Part shown: positions 1-9,200 of the stretch, in pieces
How the letters are laid out: each line of letters opens with the position of its first letter
Numbering within the stretch: the first letter of the stretch is position 1
Assembly: GCA_903842235.1 (NCBI GenBank)
Contig: CAIMLG010000348.1
Coordinates: forward strand, 1 to 38,231
DNA length: 38,231 nucleotides
Direction: 5' to 3'
From: an uncultured Verrucomicrobia subdivision 3 bacterium
GTDB lineage: Bacteria > Verrucomicrobiota > Verrucomicrobiia > Limisphaerales > UBA11358
Program-made: the position numbers and the translations under genes
Notes under the pieces: generated by a model
The model's input: the letters and a program-made list of their open reading frames with translations, nothing else
Told to the model about the DNA's origin: nothing
Databases searched by the model: none

Positions 1-1
1 G

Positions 2-193
2 GTGGTGGTGCTTTCCTCTTCGCGCGAGACGCCCGACTTGGTCGAGTGCTACCAGCACGGCGTCAACGCCTATGTGGTGAAGCCCGTGGATTTCGGAGAT
101 TTCATGAAGGCGGTCAAGCAACTCGGCATTTTTTGGGCGGCCATCAATGAGCCGCCGCCGCATCCAGCGAAAAGCGAAAAAGGCCCGGCATGA
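2..193 (+). CDS. Response regulator receiver domain, C-terminal part (Rcp1-like), cut by window start
   Basis: The open frame runs in from the left edge, so the N-terminus and the phospho-acceptor Asp lie outside the window. What remains is the end of a CheY-like fold: the beta-4 strand with its Ser-rich end (VVLSSS), then the GVNAYVVKPVDF segment holding the conserved Lys-Pro of receivers, then the last helix. The tail FWAAINEPPP matches the ending usual in stand-alone Rcp1-type receivers that partner phytochrome-like or PAS kinases. Its stop overlaps the start of the next gene by 4 bases (ATGA), so the two are probably translated together. It is likely a phosphotransfer partner of a nearby kinase; no output domain follows. 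Confidence 0.85.
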   Translation: MVVLSSSRETPDLVECYQHGVNAYVVKPVDFGDFMKAVKQLGIFWAAINEPPPHPAKSEKGPA

Positions 194-1284
194 AATCCCC
201 CCTCCACATCCTGCATCTGGAGGACGATCCCAACGATGTGACGCTCGCGCAAGCCACGCTGGAAACCGGAGGCATCCGGTGTGCGCTCCTCCGGGTGGAA
301 ACCCGCGCTGATTTTGTCGCGGCCCTTGAGCAAGGCGATTTTAACCTGATCCTATCAGATTACTCGCTCCCCACGTTTGACGGATTATCCGCGCTGGACC
401 TGGCGCGCGTCCGCTGTCCCGATGTGCCATTTATTCTGGTTTCGGGGACGCTGGGCGAGGAACTGGCCATTGATTCCCTCAAGCGCGGCGCAACGGACTA
501 TGTTCTAAAGCATCACCTCGCCCGCCTGGTTCCCGCCATTCACCGCGCCCTGCAGGAAGTCAAAGAGCGCACCAAGCGCCGCCAGGCCGAGAGCAAACGC
601 AGGCAATACAGCCGTAAACTTGAGCGGCTTTCCCGGCGGCTGGTGACGGCGCAGGAAACCGAACGCAGGAATATCGCGCGCGAGCTCCACGACGAAATTG
701 GCCAGGCCCTGACCGTCATGCAATTGAACCTGCAGGCGCTGTTGCAGTCACCACATGCCGAGGCCCTCACGAGGCGCTTGAACGAGACCCTCAAGCTGGC
801 CGAACGGCTGCTGGAACAAGTGCAGGGGATTTCTTTGGATTTGCGCCCGTCCATGCTCGATGATCTCGGATTAAAACCGGCGCTGACATGGTTGACCGGC
901 CGGCAGGCGGAATTGGCCCGCCTGAAGGGCGAAGCCCGGGTGGCCGACTTGCCGCACCGGTTGGATCCGGTGATCGAAACCGAATGTTTCCGCGTGGCAC
1001 AGGAAGCGTTGACCAATGTGGTGCGTCACGCCCGGGCGCACGCCGTGAGCGTCGAGTTGCGCCCGGAAAGCGGGAAGCTGCACTTGCGCGTGCGCGACGA
1101 TGGCGCAGGATTCAACGTCGCGGCCGTCCGCGAAAAGGCCGTAAGGGGCGAGAGCCTGGGACTGCTCAGCATGGAGGAGCGGGCGGCGCTGGCCGGTGGC
1201 GGGCTGGAATTCACGTCCAACCCCCGGCAGGGCACGGAAGTCCACGCCTGGTTCCCGTTGAAATGGCAGACCCCGCAAACTTGA
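190..1284 (+). CDS. Receiver-histidine kinase fusion protein (REC + HisKA_3 + HATPase)
   Basis: This 364-residue soluble protein starts with a CheY-like receiver (about residues 5-125): the acidic pair is Asp12-Asp13, the phospho-acceptor Asp57 lies in LSDYSLP, and the conserved Lys is in DYVLKHH. A charged coiled linker leads to a HisKA_3 dimerisation helix with the HPK7 motif ELHDEIGQ, whose His167 is the expected autophosphorylation site. The ATPase domain shows the N box (QEALTNVVRHA), the G1 box (DDGAGF) and the G2 box (GLLSMEERAALAGG). There is no transmembrane segment, so the input is presumably phosphorylation of the N-terminal receiver. The NarL-type regulator 10 bases downstream is the obvious phosphoryl acceptor. 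The order receiver, REC-kinase, LuxR-type regulator suggests one phosphorelay operon. Confidence 0.9.
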   Translation: MKSPLHILHLEDDPNDVTLAQATLETGGIRCALLRVETRADFVAALEQGDFNLILSDYSLPTFDGLSALDLARVRCPDVPFILVSGTLGEELAIDSLKRGATDYVLKHHLARLVPAIHRALQEVKERTKRRQAESKRRQYSRKLERLSRRLVTAQETERRNIARELHDEIGQALTVMQLNLQALLQSPHAEALTRRLNETLKLAERLLEQVQGISLDLRPSMLDDLGLKPALTWLTGRQAELARLKGEARVADLPHRLDPVIETECFRVAQEALTNVVRHARAHAVSVELRPESGKLHLRVRDDGAGFNVAAVREKAVRGESLGLLSMEERAALAGGGLEFTSNPRQGTEVHAWFPLKWQTPQT

Positions 1285-1294
1285 GCTGACAGCC

Positions 1295-1975
1295 ATGAAA
1301 CGTTTCAATAAACCGGTTCGGGTCATCCTGGCGGATGACCACACGCTGGTGCGGGCGGGCATCCGCGCCTTGCTGGATAAATTTACGGGGGTGGAAGTGG
1401 TGGGCGAGGCAAGCGACGGCCGGGAAGTCCTGAATCTGGTCAAGCGGCACCGGCCCGAGGTGGTTTTGATGGACATCTCCATGCCCGGAATGAACGGCTT
1501 GGAAGCGACGGCGCGCATCGCCAGGGATTTTGCGGAGGTGAAGGTCATCATGCTGTCCATGCACAGCAACGAGGACTATTATTGGCGGGCGCTCAAGGCC
1601 GGAGCGGCTGGATTCATGCTCAAGAAGGCCGCCACCGCCGAATTGGAAAACGCCCTGCAACGGGTGGTGCGGGGGGAAATCTTCCTGTGCCATGAAATCT
1701 CCGCGCGGCTCCGCAAAAAAACTCCGCTGCAGGCCATCGCCGGGCGGAAAAGCCCGCTTGAAAATCTGACCGAGCGGCAGCGCGAAATCTTGCAGCTGAT
1801 TGCCGAAGGCCAGAACACCAAGGAGATCGGCGAAATCCTGAAGATCAGCCCCAAGACCGTCGAATACCATCGCATGAAGCTGATGAATGCGCTGGACGTG
1901 CATGACGTGCCGGGCTTGGTGCGATATGCCCTGCGCGTGGGTCTGATTTCAGAGGAAGGGCTGACCGCCGGCTGA
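1295..1975 (+). CDS. NarL/FixJ-type response regulator (REC + LuxR HTH)
   Basis: This 226-residue transcription regulator has a receiver domain at about residues 8-125: acidic pair Asp14-Asp15, phospho-acceptor Asp60 in LMDISMPG, conserved Lys in FMLKKAA. A LuxR-type helix-turn-helix follows at about 152-215 (LTERQREILQLIAEG, then SPKTVEYHRMKLMNAL), typical of the GerE fold. It lies 10 bases after the REC-kinase gene, which is of the HPK7 class that pairs with NarL-type regulators, so they are very probably a cognate pair. Its DNA target cannot be told from the sequence. The length is normal for the family. Confidence 0.92.
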   Translation: MKRFNKPVRVILADDHTLVRAGIRALLDKFTGVEVVGEASDGREVLNLVKRHRPEVVLMDISMPGMNGLEATARIARDFAEVKVIMLSMHSNEDYYWRALKAGAAGFMLKKAATAELENALQRVVRGEIFLCHEISARLRKKTPLQAIAGRKSPLENLTERQREILQLIAEGQNTKEIGEILKISPKTVEYHRMKLMNALDVHDVPGLVRYALRVGLISEEGLTAG

Positions 1976-1992
1976 CCCGGACGAAGCCAGCG

Positions 1993-2181
1993 CTAGTCAA
2001 TCCCGCGCCCGCCGGCCGACTTTCGTTCGGCAACGGCCAGCGCGCGTAAGGAAATGCCGGTGCCCGGCAGGCATTGGGTCCAGGACCGGAGGGTCTGGCA
2101 GGTCGGCAAACCAAAACGGGTTTCCTGGGCAAACCGGATTTTAAGTTTTTTGCCTTTCCGGTCTTCAGTGAATATTTTCAT
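1993..2181 (-). CDS. Small hypothetical ORF overlapping the fibronectin-III gene stop
   Basis: A 62-codon open frame on the minus strand begins with an ATG that overlaps the stop of the upstream fibronectin-III gene by 4 bases (ATGA), an arrangement often seen for coupled genes. The product is basic with two cysteines and matches no family that I recognise. It fills the convergent gap between the LuxR-type regulator and the fibronectin-III gene. The only support is the overlap, so it could equally be a chance frame. Confidence 0.22.
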   Translation of the reverse strand: MKIFTEDRKGKKLKIRFAQETRFGLPTCQTLRSWTQCLPGTGISLRALAVAERKSAGGRGID

Positions 2182-2795
2182 GATTTATCCGGTGTGCGAT
2201 AGAAGCGCATGGGAAAAGCCGCCGCGTTGGTGTCGGTAAAAATCAGCAAACCGCTGGGATCCGCAGTTACCGTTCCAATCACCGTCCAAGTCCTGAAATC
2301 CTGCGTGGTCTCGATGTCATAGGTGTGGCCCGCCGTTCCGGTGACGATTAGCCGGAACTGGCCGGCGGACAAGGCTTGGATTTCCAGCTGCGCGGCCGGA
2401 AGCGTCTGCACATAACGGGCCTCGTTCGAGAAGGGGCTTTCCAGTCCGTTCGCATCGACACCGGTGACGGCAAAGTAATAGGTGACGCCGGCGGAGAGCC
2501 CCGAAACGATTGCGGTCGTCACCTTATCCACCGCCAGAATGTTCGGGTAGGTTCCGCTCCCGTTTCCGTAGTAAACACGGTAGGCGGCGACATCGGGGCT
2601 GGAGCTGGCATGCCAGCTCAGAGTTAAACCGTAGTTGTCCGGATTTGATGACGCGGCGCTGACCACTGGGGACGGCGAGGCGAGGAACGCGCTGAACATC
2701 AATCCGCCCAGAACTTTTTTCAGTCCCACGCAGCGCGAGGGTCCGCCTGGTTTTGCGTTGGCGCGGCCCGGGTATTTATAATGGCTAAACGGCAT
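2178..2795 (-). CDS. Secreted fibronectin type III domain protein
   Basis: I chose the ATG at 2795 (205 residues), which gives a basic N-terminus and then a hydrophobic segment ending in an Ala-X-Ala-like cleavage site (LMFSAFLASPSPVVSA). The open frame extends a further 21 codons upstream to 2858, and a later ATG at 2699 is also possible. The mature part has one fibronectin-III domain: LTLSWHASSSPDVAAYRVYYG, then VSGLSAGVTYYFAVTGVDANGLESPFSNE. After it comes a C-terminal beta-rich module (FRLIVTGTAGHTYDIETT.DFRTW ... FPMRFYRT) of a kind common at the ends of large secreted proteins in Verrucomicrobiota. It is probably exported or surface-bound with a carbohydrate or protein binding role; no catalytic motif is visible. 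The remnant at 33802-34092 carries the same kind of module. Confidence 0.75.
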   Translation of the reverse strand: MPFSHYKYPGRANAKPGGPSRCVGLKKVLGGLMFSAFLASPSPVVSAASSNPDNYGLTLSWHASSSPDVAAYRVYYGNGSGTYPNILAVDKVTTAIVSGLSAGVTYYFAVTGVDANGLESPFSNEARYVQTLPAAQLEIQALSAGQFRLIVTGTAGHTYDIETTQDFRTWTVIGTVTADPSGLLIFTDTNAAAFPMRFYRTPDKS

Positions 2796-3174
2796 GCTTG
2801 AACTTAGGAGCCAGAAGAAATGTTCGCGACTGGGGTGTTCCTTGCCGCCCCTAGGCAAACCCTTGGTTCAAATTTGGAGCGGAATCGGCCATCGGTATTC
2901 GATTGTTCGGCGGCGGAAACAAAACCGGCGGAGGGGATTACTCGCAAACAGCCGAAGGCAGGCGGAGGGGAAAAATATCCGGGTCAAGCGGCCAGCGGAT
3001 GGCCGGTGCGACCCGGTGAGATCCGATGGTTCGCGGTGGGGCTGCTTCACTGCGGACGCGGCGCGGAACCACGCCGACAGGGCCAACGACTGCAAAGATC
3101 CGGCCGTCGGAGGCGCAATCCCCGTCCGGCCGCCGCAATAAATATTTTCTTTGGCGGCGGCGCCATGCCAAGTT

Positions 3175-3212
3175 AACATGCCTATTATCGGGAGCATGTT
3201 CCGGTTGCTCCC
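3175..3212 (+). promoter_or_regulatory. Overlapping inverted repeats in the leader of the CheB-CheR gene
   Basis: Two 7-base stems share one arm. AACATGC (3175-3181) pairs with GCATGTT (3194-3200), and GGGAGCA (3190-3196) pairs with TGCTCCC (3206-3212). They cannot form together, and the second ends 9 bases before the ATG at 3222. No Shine-Dalgarno motif precedes that ATG. The arms could be alternative RNA hairpins or operator sites. The rest of the gap (2796-3174) shows no gene I can support. Confidence 0.35.
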
Positions 3213-3221
3213 GCGACGCTT

Positions 3222-6200
3222 ATGAAGAAACGCAAGGCAGCCCCTCCACTGGGCGCAGCGGTGCGCAGAAAAAAGCCCGGGCCGCAGACCCGGAGGCAGG
3301 CGGGGACGCCGCCGGCGGGGTTTCTGGCCCGCCCGGTGGCGGGCACCTCATTCCCCATTGTCGGCCTTGGGGCCTCCGCCGGCGGCTTGGAAGCGTTGGG
3401 GAAATTCCTGGCCCAGGTGCCGCCGGATGCGGGCCTCGCGTATGTGGTGGTGACGCACCAGCACCCCGGCCACACCAGCCTGCTGCCGGAACTGCTCGGC
3501 AAATGCACGCGGATGCCGGTGAAGCTGGCGGCTGACGGCCTGGCCGTGGAACCCAATACGGTATATCTTTCGCTGCCCGAGGGCCACCTCGCGATCCTGC
3601 ACGGCACGCTGCATGTGATGGAGCCGGATGAAACCGGATTGTTGCGGTTGCCCATTGATTATTTTTTCCGCTCGCTGGCCGAGGATCAAAAGGAAAAATC
3701 CATCGGCATCGTGCTGTCCGGCACGGGCACGGACGGCACGCTCGGCTTGAAAGCCATCAAGGGCGCGACCGGCATGACCATGGCCCAGGAGCCGGATTCC
3801 GCCAAGTATTCCGGGATGCCGAGCAGCGCCATCGCCACAGGGCTGGTGGATTATGTATTGCCAGTGGAACGGCTGCCGCACGGCCTGATCGCCTACACTC
3901 AGGGACCGTATCTGACGACGCCCGACCATGAGGTGGGCGAGGCAGGGCTGCCCGAGCCGATGCAGAAAATCCTCGTGTTGCTGCGCATGCGCACCGGCCA
4001 CGATTTCTCCGCGTATAAATCCAACACCATCCGCCGGCGCATCGAACGCCGCATCAACGTGCATCAGGTCAAGGGCCCGGAGCAATATCAGCGCCTGTTG
4101 CAGGAAAATCCGCACGAGCTGGATCTGCTGTTCCAGGAGCTGCTGATCGGCGTGACAAGTTTTTTCCGCGACCCCGACGCCTTCGTGGCGCTGGCCAAAA
4201 CCGTTGTCCCGGAACTGCTGGCCGCGCGGCCGGAACACTCGCCGGTGCGCGTGTGGGTGGCGGGCTGTTCCACCGGCGAGGAGGCCTATTCGCTGGCGAT
4301 GCTTTTGCAGGAGGGCATGGACAAGGTGAAATTCCCCGTGCAGATTTTCGCGACGGATCTGGATCAAGAAGCCATTGACGCCGCGCGCGCCGGACGGTAT
4401 CCGGAAGGCATCGCGCGCGATGCGCGTCCGCAGCGGCTGGCGCGCTTTTTCGTCAAGGAAGACGACGGCTACCGCATCAAGAAGGAGATTCGCGAAATGG
4501 TCATCTTCGCGCCGCAGAATGTGTTGCAGGATCCGCCGTTCACCAAGCTGGATCTGATTACCTGCCGCAATCTGCTGATTTATGTCAAACCCGCCGCGCA
4601 GGAACGGCTGCTGGCGCTGTTCCACTACGCGCTGAAGCCGGGCGGATTTCTTTTCCTGGGCTCGTCGGAAAGCAACACCGGCTTGGGCGATCATTTTGAA
4701 GCTATGAACAAGAAATGGAAAATTTTCAAGCGCAAAGACACCGCTCTGCGGCAGGCCTTGCCGGACGGCTTTGCCCCGCCGGCGGCCCCGGGCGCCGCCG
4801 GTCCCGGCCGGCCCGGCGACGTGGCGGACCGCACGCGGAAGCAGCTCCTCTCGACGCTGATCGAGAAAACGTTGCTGACGCGCTTTGCGCCGGCCAGCGT
4901 CATTGTCAATGACCGCGGCGACATTCTCTACATCCACGGGCGCACCGGCGATTATCTGGAACCCGCCACCGGCCAGCCGCGCTTGAACATTTTGGAAATG
5001 GCGCGCGAAGGGCTGCGCCTCGAACTGCCCTCGGCGCTGCGCCGGGCGGCGGCGCAAACAGGCGAAGTCGTCCACGAAGGCGTGCGCGTGAAAACCAACG
5101 GAGCTTATTCCCCGGTGCGGCTGACGGTGGTGCAGCTGACCGAGCCGGAATCCGTGCGCGGTTTGCTGCTCGTGACGTTCGCGCTGGAACCGGCCGCCAC
5201 CCCGCCCGCGCCGGGCCGCCCCGCAGCGCGCCGGGTGAAGGTGCCGTCGCCGGGCCGCGTGCCCGACCTGGAGCGCGAGCTGCAATACACCAAGGAGACG
5301 TTGCAGAGCACGGTCGAGGAAGTGCAGACGGCCAACGAGGAACTGAAATCCACGAACGAGGAACTGCAGTCCACCAACGAGGAATTGCAGAGCGCCAACG
5401 AGGAATTGGAAACGTCCAAGGAGGAGATGCAGTCGCTCAACGAGGAATTGCAGACCGTCAACGCCCAGCTGCAGGGCAAGCTAGACGACCTGGGGCAGGC
5501 CAACGACGACATGCAAAATCTGTTGAACAGCACGGCCATCGCCACGATTTTTCTGGACCAGCACCTGCACATCAAACGCTTTACCATGGAGGCGACCAAA
5601 CTCGTCAAGCTCATCCCCTCGGACGTGGGCCGGCCCATCGGCGACCTCGCGTCCAATCTGCGTTACGACGACCTCGCGGCCGACGCCGCCGAGGTGTTGC
5701 GCCTCCTCGGCTCCCGGGAAAAGGAAGTGCAGACGCGCGACGGCGAGTGGCGGCAGGTGCGCATCCACCCGTATCGCACCACGGAGAATGTGATTGACGG
5801 GCTGTGCCTCACCTTCGTGAACATCAACCAGCTCAAGGCCGCCGAAGCGGCCATCCAGGCGGCGCGTGCCGCCGCCGAAAACATCGTTGCCACCATGCGC
5901 GAACCGCTGCTGGTGCTGGACGAGAAATTGTGCGTGGTCTCGGCCAACCCGGCGTTTCATAAGACCTTCCACACCTCCGCGCCGGAGGTGGAGCACCGCC
6001 TGATTTACCAGCTCGGCGGCGGCCAATGGAACGTCCCGGCGCTGCGCAAACTGCTCGAGGAAATTCTGCCAAGCAACACCGGCTTTGAAGATTTCAAAGT
6101 GGAGCATGATTTCCCCGGCCTTGGGCACCGGACGCTGCTCCTGAACGCCCGGCGGCTGCAGGGCGAACCGGGAGCGCCGGGCAAGATTTTGCTGGCGTTT

Positions 6201-6269
6201 GAAGATCGGACCGCCCGGAGCGAATCGGCTGGGAAACCGGCCCGCAGTCGAAAGGACTCCGGGGCATGA
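3222..6269 (+). CDS. CheB-CheR fusion: methylesterase/methyltransferase with coiled coil and PAS domains
   Basis: This 1015-residue protein joins a CheB methylesterase domain (about 45-225), a CheR methyltransferase (about 245-510) and sensory domains. CheB motifs are the nucleophile Ser52 in GLGASAGG, the His-rich VVVTHQHPGH and the Asp loop LSGTGTDGT. CheR shows the N-terminal helices (FSAYKSNTIRRRIERR), the SAM-binding loop VWVAGCSTGEEAYSLAMLL, and LDLITCRNLLIYV. A long heptad coiled coil (about 685-765) repeats 'NEELxST/SxNEELQ' and is followed by PAS domains of the PAS_10 kind. Such fusions (CheBR) usually sit beside histidine kinases rather than flagellar chemotaxis genes, and there is no CheA, CheW or MCP here. 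The basic N-terminal 40 residues have no clear function. The next gene overlaps it by 4 bases, pointing to a shared sensory complex. Confidence 0.93.
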   Translation: MKKRKAAPPLGAAVRRKKPGPQTRRQAGTPPAGFLARPVAGTSFPIVGLGASAGGLEALGKFLAQVPPDAGLAYVVVTHQHPGHTSLLPELLGKCTRMPVKLAADGLAVEPNTVYLSLPEGHLAILHGTLHVMEPDETGLLRLPIDYFFRSLAEDQKEKSIGIVLSGTGTDGTLGLKAIKGATGMTMAQEPDSAKYSGMPSSAIATGLVDYVLPVERLPHGLIAYTQGPYLTTPDHEVGEAGLPEPMQKILVLLRMRTGHDFSAYKSNTIRRRIERRINVHQVKGPEQYQRLLQENPHELDLLFQELLIGVTSFFRDPDAFVALAKTVVPELLAARPEHSPVRVWVAGCSTGEEAYSLAMLLQEGMDKVKFPVQIFATDLDQEAIDAARAGRYPEGIARDARPQRLARFFVKEDDGYRIKKEIREMVIFAPQNVLQDPPFTKLDLITCRNLLIYVKPAAQERLLALFHYALKPGGFLFLGSSESNTGLGDHFEAMNKKWKIFKRKDTALRQALPDGFAPPAAPGAAGPGRPGDVADRTRKQLLSTLIEKTLLTRFAPASVIVNDRGDILYIHGRTGDYLEPATGQPRLNILEMAREGLRLELPSALRRAAAQTGEVVHEGVRVKTNGAYSPVRLTVVQLTEPESVRGLLLVTFALEPAATPPAPGRPAARRVKVPSPGRVPDLERELQYTKETLQSTVEEVQTANEELKSTNEELQSTNEELQSANEELETSKEEMQSLNEELQTVNAQLQGKLDDLGQANDDMQNLLNSTAIATIFLDQHLHIKRFTMEATKLVKLIPSDVGRPIGDLASNLRYDDLAADAAEVLRLLGSREKEVQTRDGEWRQVRIHPYRTTENVIDGLCLTFVNINQLKAAEAAIQAARAAAENIVATMREPLLVLDEKLCVVSANPAFHKTFHTSAPEVEHRLIYQLGGGQWNVPALRKLLEEILPSNTGFEDFKVEHDFPGLGHRTLLLNARRLQGEPGAPGKILLAFEDRTARSESAGKPARSRKDSGA

Positions 6270-9200
6270 AAGCCCGTCGCAAGCCTTCCGCAGCTCCAAA
6301 GAGATTGAGATTGCGCGCGCAGGCCGAAAAGCGGCTGGCCGCGGCGCCGCGCGACCTCGCCCGGATGCCGGTGGCCGACGTGCAGAAGCTGGTGCATGAG
6401 CTGCAGGTTCACCAGATCGAGCTGGAGATGCAGAACGAGGAATTGCGCCGGACGCAACAGGAATTGGAGGCCGCACGCGAGCAGTTGCTGCTACCCTACG
6501 ATGCAGCGCCGGTCGGTTTTGTGACGCTGGATGCCCAGGGCAAAATCCGCGCGGCCAATCTGGCCGCTGCGCGGCTGCTGAATTTCGACCGGGTCAAACT
6601 GGCCGGGCGGAAACTGACGCAGTTCATCGCGCCCGGATCACAGGATGATTTTTACCGGAGCCACCACCGGCTGACCGGCACCGGCGAGAAACAGACCTGC
6701 GAGCTGCACCTGTTGCGGACGGGCGGTCCGCAATTCATCGCCCAGCTGGAACTCGTCGCGGATCACGACGCGCTCGAGCTGGCGCCCCGCTGTCTCGTGA
6801 TGCTCAGCGACATCACGGAGCGGAAGCTGGCCGATGCGGCGCTGCAGGAGAGCGAGGAACGGCAGCGCTTCGCGCTGGAAACCAGCCGGATTGGCGCGTG
6901 GGATTTGAATCTGGCAGACCACAGCGCCACCCGTTCCCCCGAGCATGACCGCATTTTCGGCTACGCGGAGTTGCTGCCGCAGTGGACCTACGAGATGGCC
7001 CGCGAACATGTTCTGCCGGAAGACCGGGACATCTTTGATTCCAAATACCGGCACGCGATTGAAACCCAAGGCGACTGGAATTTCGAGTGCCGCATTCGCC
7101 GCGCCGACGGGCAAATCCGCTGGATATGGGTCGCCGGCAGACATCACATGGATGCCGCCGGAATTCCGCGCAGCATGGGTGGAATCGTCCAGGACATCAC
7201 CGAGCGCAAGCAGACGGAGGAAACGCTTCAGTTTCTGTTGCGGTGCGGCACCACGGGTTCCGGCGAAGGTTTCTTCAAGGAACTGGCGCGTTATCTGGCC
7301 GGAACCTTGGACATGGACTTCGTCTGCATTGACCGGCTGGAGGAAGGTTTGCTCGCCGCCAGCACGCTGGCCGTCTTTCACAATGGCAAGTTTGAAGACA
7401 ATGTCTCCTATACCTTGAACGACACGCCTTGCGGCGAGGTGGTGGGCCGGGGGATTTGCTCCTTCCCGAGAAATGTGCGCGGGTTGTTTCCCCGGGACGC
7501 GGTCTTGCAGGACTTGCAGGCCGAGAGCTATGCCGGCACCACGCTCTGGAGTTCCCAAGGCAAGCCCATCGGCTTGATCGCGGTCATCGGGCGGCAACCA
7601 CGGCCGGACACCCGGCAGGCCGAATCCATCCTGCAACTGGTGGCGGTGCGCGCCGCCGGCGAACTGGAGCGCCAGCAGACCGAGGCGGCGTTGCGTGGGA
7701 GCGAGGAACGTTTCCGCACGATGGCCAACGCAATGCCGCAACTGGCGTGGAGCGCCAATGCCAACGGCTGGCTTCATTGGTATAACCGGCGCTGGTATGA
7801 ATACACCGGCACGACGCCGGAACAGATGGAAGGCTGGGGCTGGCAGAGCGTCCACGATCCGGTCGCCTTGCCCAAGGTGCTGGAACAATGGAAGGCTTCC
7901 ATCGCGACGGGCGAGCCGTTTGAGATGACCTTCCCGCTGCGCGGCGCCGACGGCGTCTTCCGGCTATTCCTGACGCGGGGCTTCCCGTTGAAGGACGCCG
8001 CCGGCCGCGTGACGCAGTGGTTCGGGACCAACACGGATGTCACCGAACTCAAACGCGCCGAAGAGGCGCTGCGGCAGAGCGAGGAGCGCCTGCGGCTGGC
8101 GCAGGAGAGCGCCAAGGTGGGGGTTTGGGACTGGCAGATCGAGACCGGGGCGCTTAATTTCACTCCGGAGCTTAACAAACTGTATGGCCTGCCCCCCGGA
8201 ACCATCAACACTTATCAGGATTGGCGCGAGCGTGTGCATCCGGATGACCTCGGCGGAGTCGAGGCGGGGCGCGATGAAGCCGTGGCCAAACGCGAACCGT
8301 TTGACCTGGAGTTTCGCGGCCGCCATTCCTCCGGAGAATACCGCTGGATCTCAACCAAAGGTGGGGCGCTCTACAATGATGCGGGCAAGGCTGTCCGCGT
8401 GTTTGGCGTGAATATTGACATCACCAAGAACAAGCAGCAGGCAGAACAGCTCGATCGGCTCAACCGCACGTTGAACGCGCTCAAGAACAGCAGCCAGGCG
8501 ATGGTGCGCGCCCAAAAGGAATCGGAATATTTTGCGGACGTCTGCCGGATCGTCCACGACGCCTGCGGCTACGCCATGGTCTGGATCGGCTTGGCCGGGC
8601 AGGATGCCGGCAAAACGGTGCGCCCGGTTGCCCATGCGGGTTTTGAAGCCGGGTATCTGGAAACCTTGAAGCTTACCTGGGCCGACACCGAACGGGGCCG
8701 GGGTCCCACCGGCACCGCCATCCGCACGGGGAAGGCGGTCAAATGCGCCAACATGCTCACCGATCCGAACTTCGGGTTCTGGCGCGAGGAGGCCATCAAG
8801 CGGGGTTATGCCGCTTCGCTGGCTTTGCCGTTGTTGGATCATGGCCAGGCTTTTGGCGTCATCACCATTTACTCGCGCCAACCGGACAGCATTTCCGCCG
8901 ATGAACTGGGGCTGCTTTCCGAACTGGCCGATGACCTGGCTCACGGCATCATCACGCTCCGGTTGCGCGCGGCCCACGAGCAGGCCGAAACTGCGCTCCG
9001 CCAAAGCGAAGAGCGGTTGCGGCTCTTCATCGAGCACGCGCCGGCGGCGCTCGCGATGTTTGACCACGAGCTGCGCTATCTGAGCACGAGCCGCCGCTGG
9101 CTGTCCGACTTTGGCCTCGGCGCGCGCGAGCTGCGCGGCTTGTCGCACTACCAGGTCTTCCCGGAGATATCCGAACGCTGGAAGGCGGTTCACCGCCGCG

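Noticed and set aside
2820..3176. Overlapping plus- and minus-strand frames in the gap before CheBR
   Set aside because: Arg/Gly-rich products without motifs, no start signals, and mutual overlap; probably non-coding leader.
3348..5285. A 645-codon open frame on the minus strand inside the CheBR gene
   Set aside because: It is antisense to a protein with clear catalytic motifs throughout; long antisense frames are common in GC-rich genes. The product has no recognisable domain.
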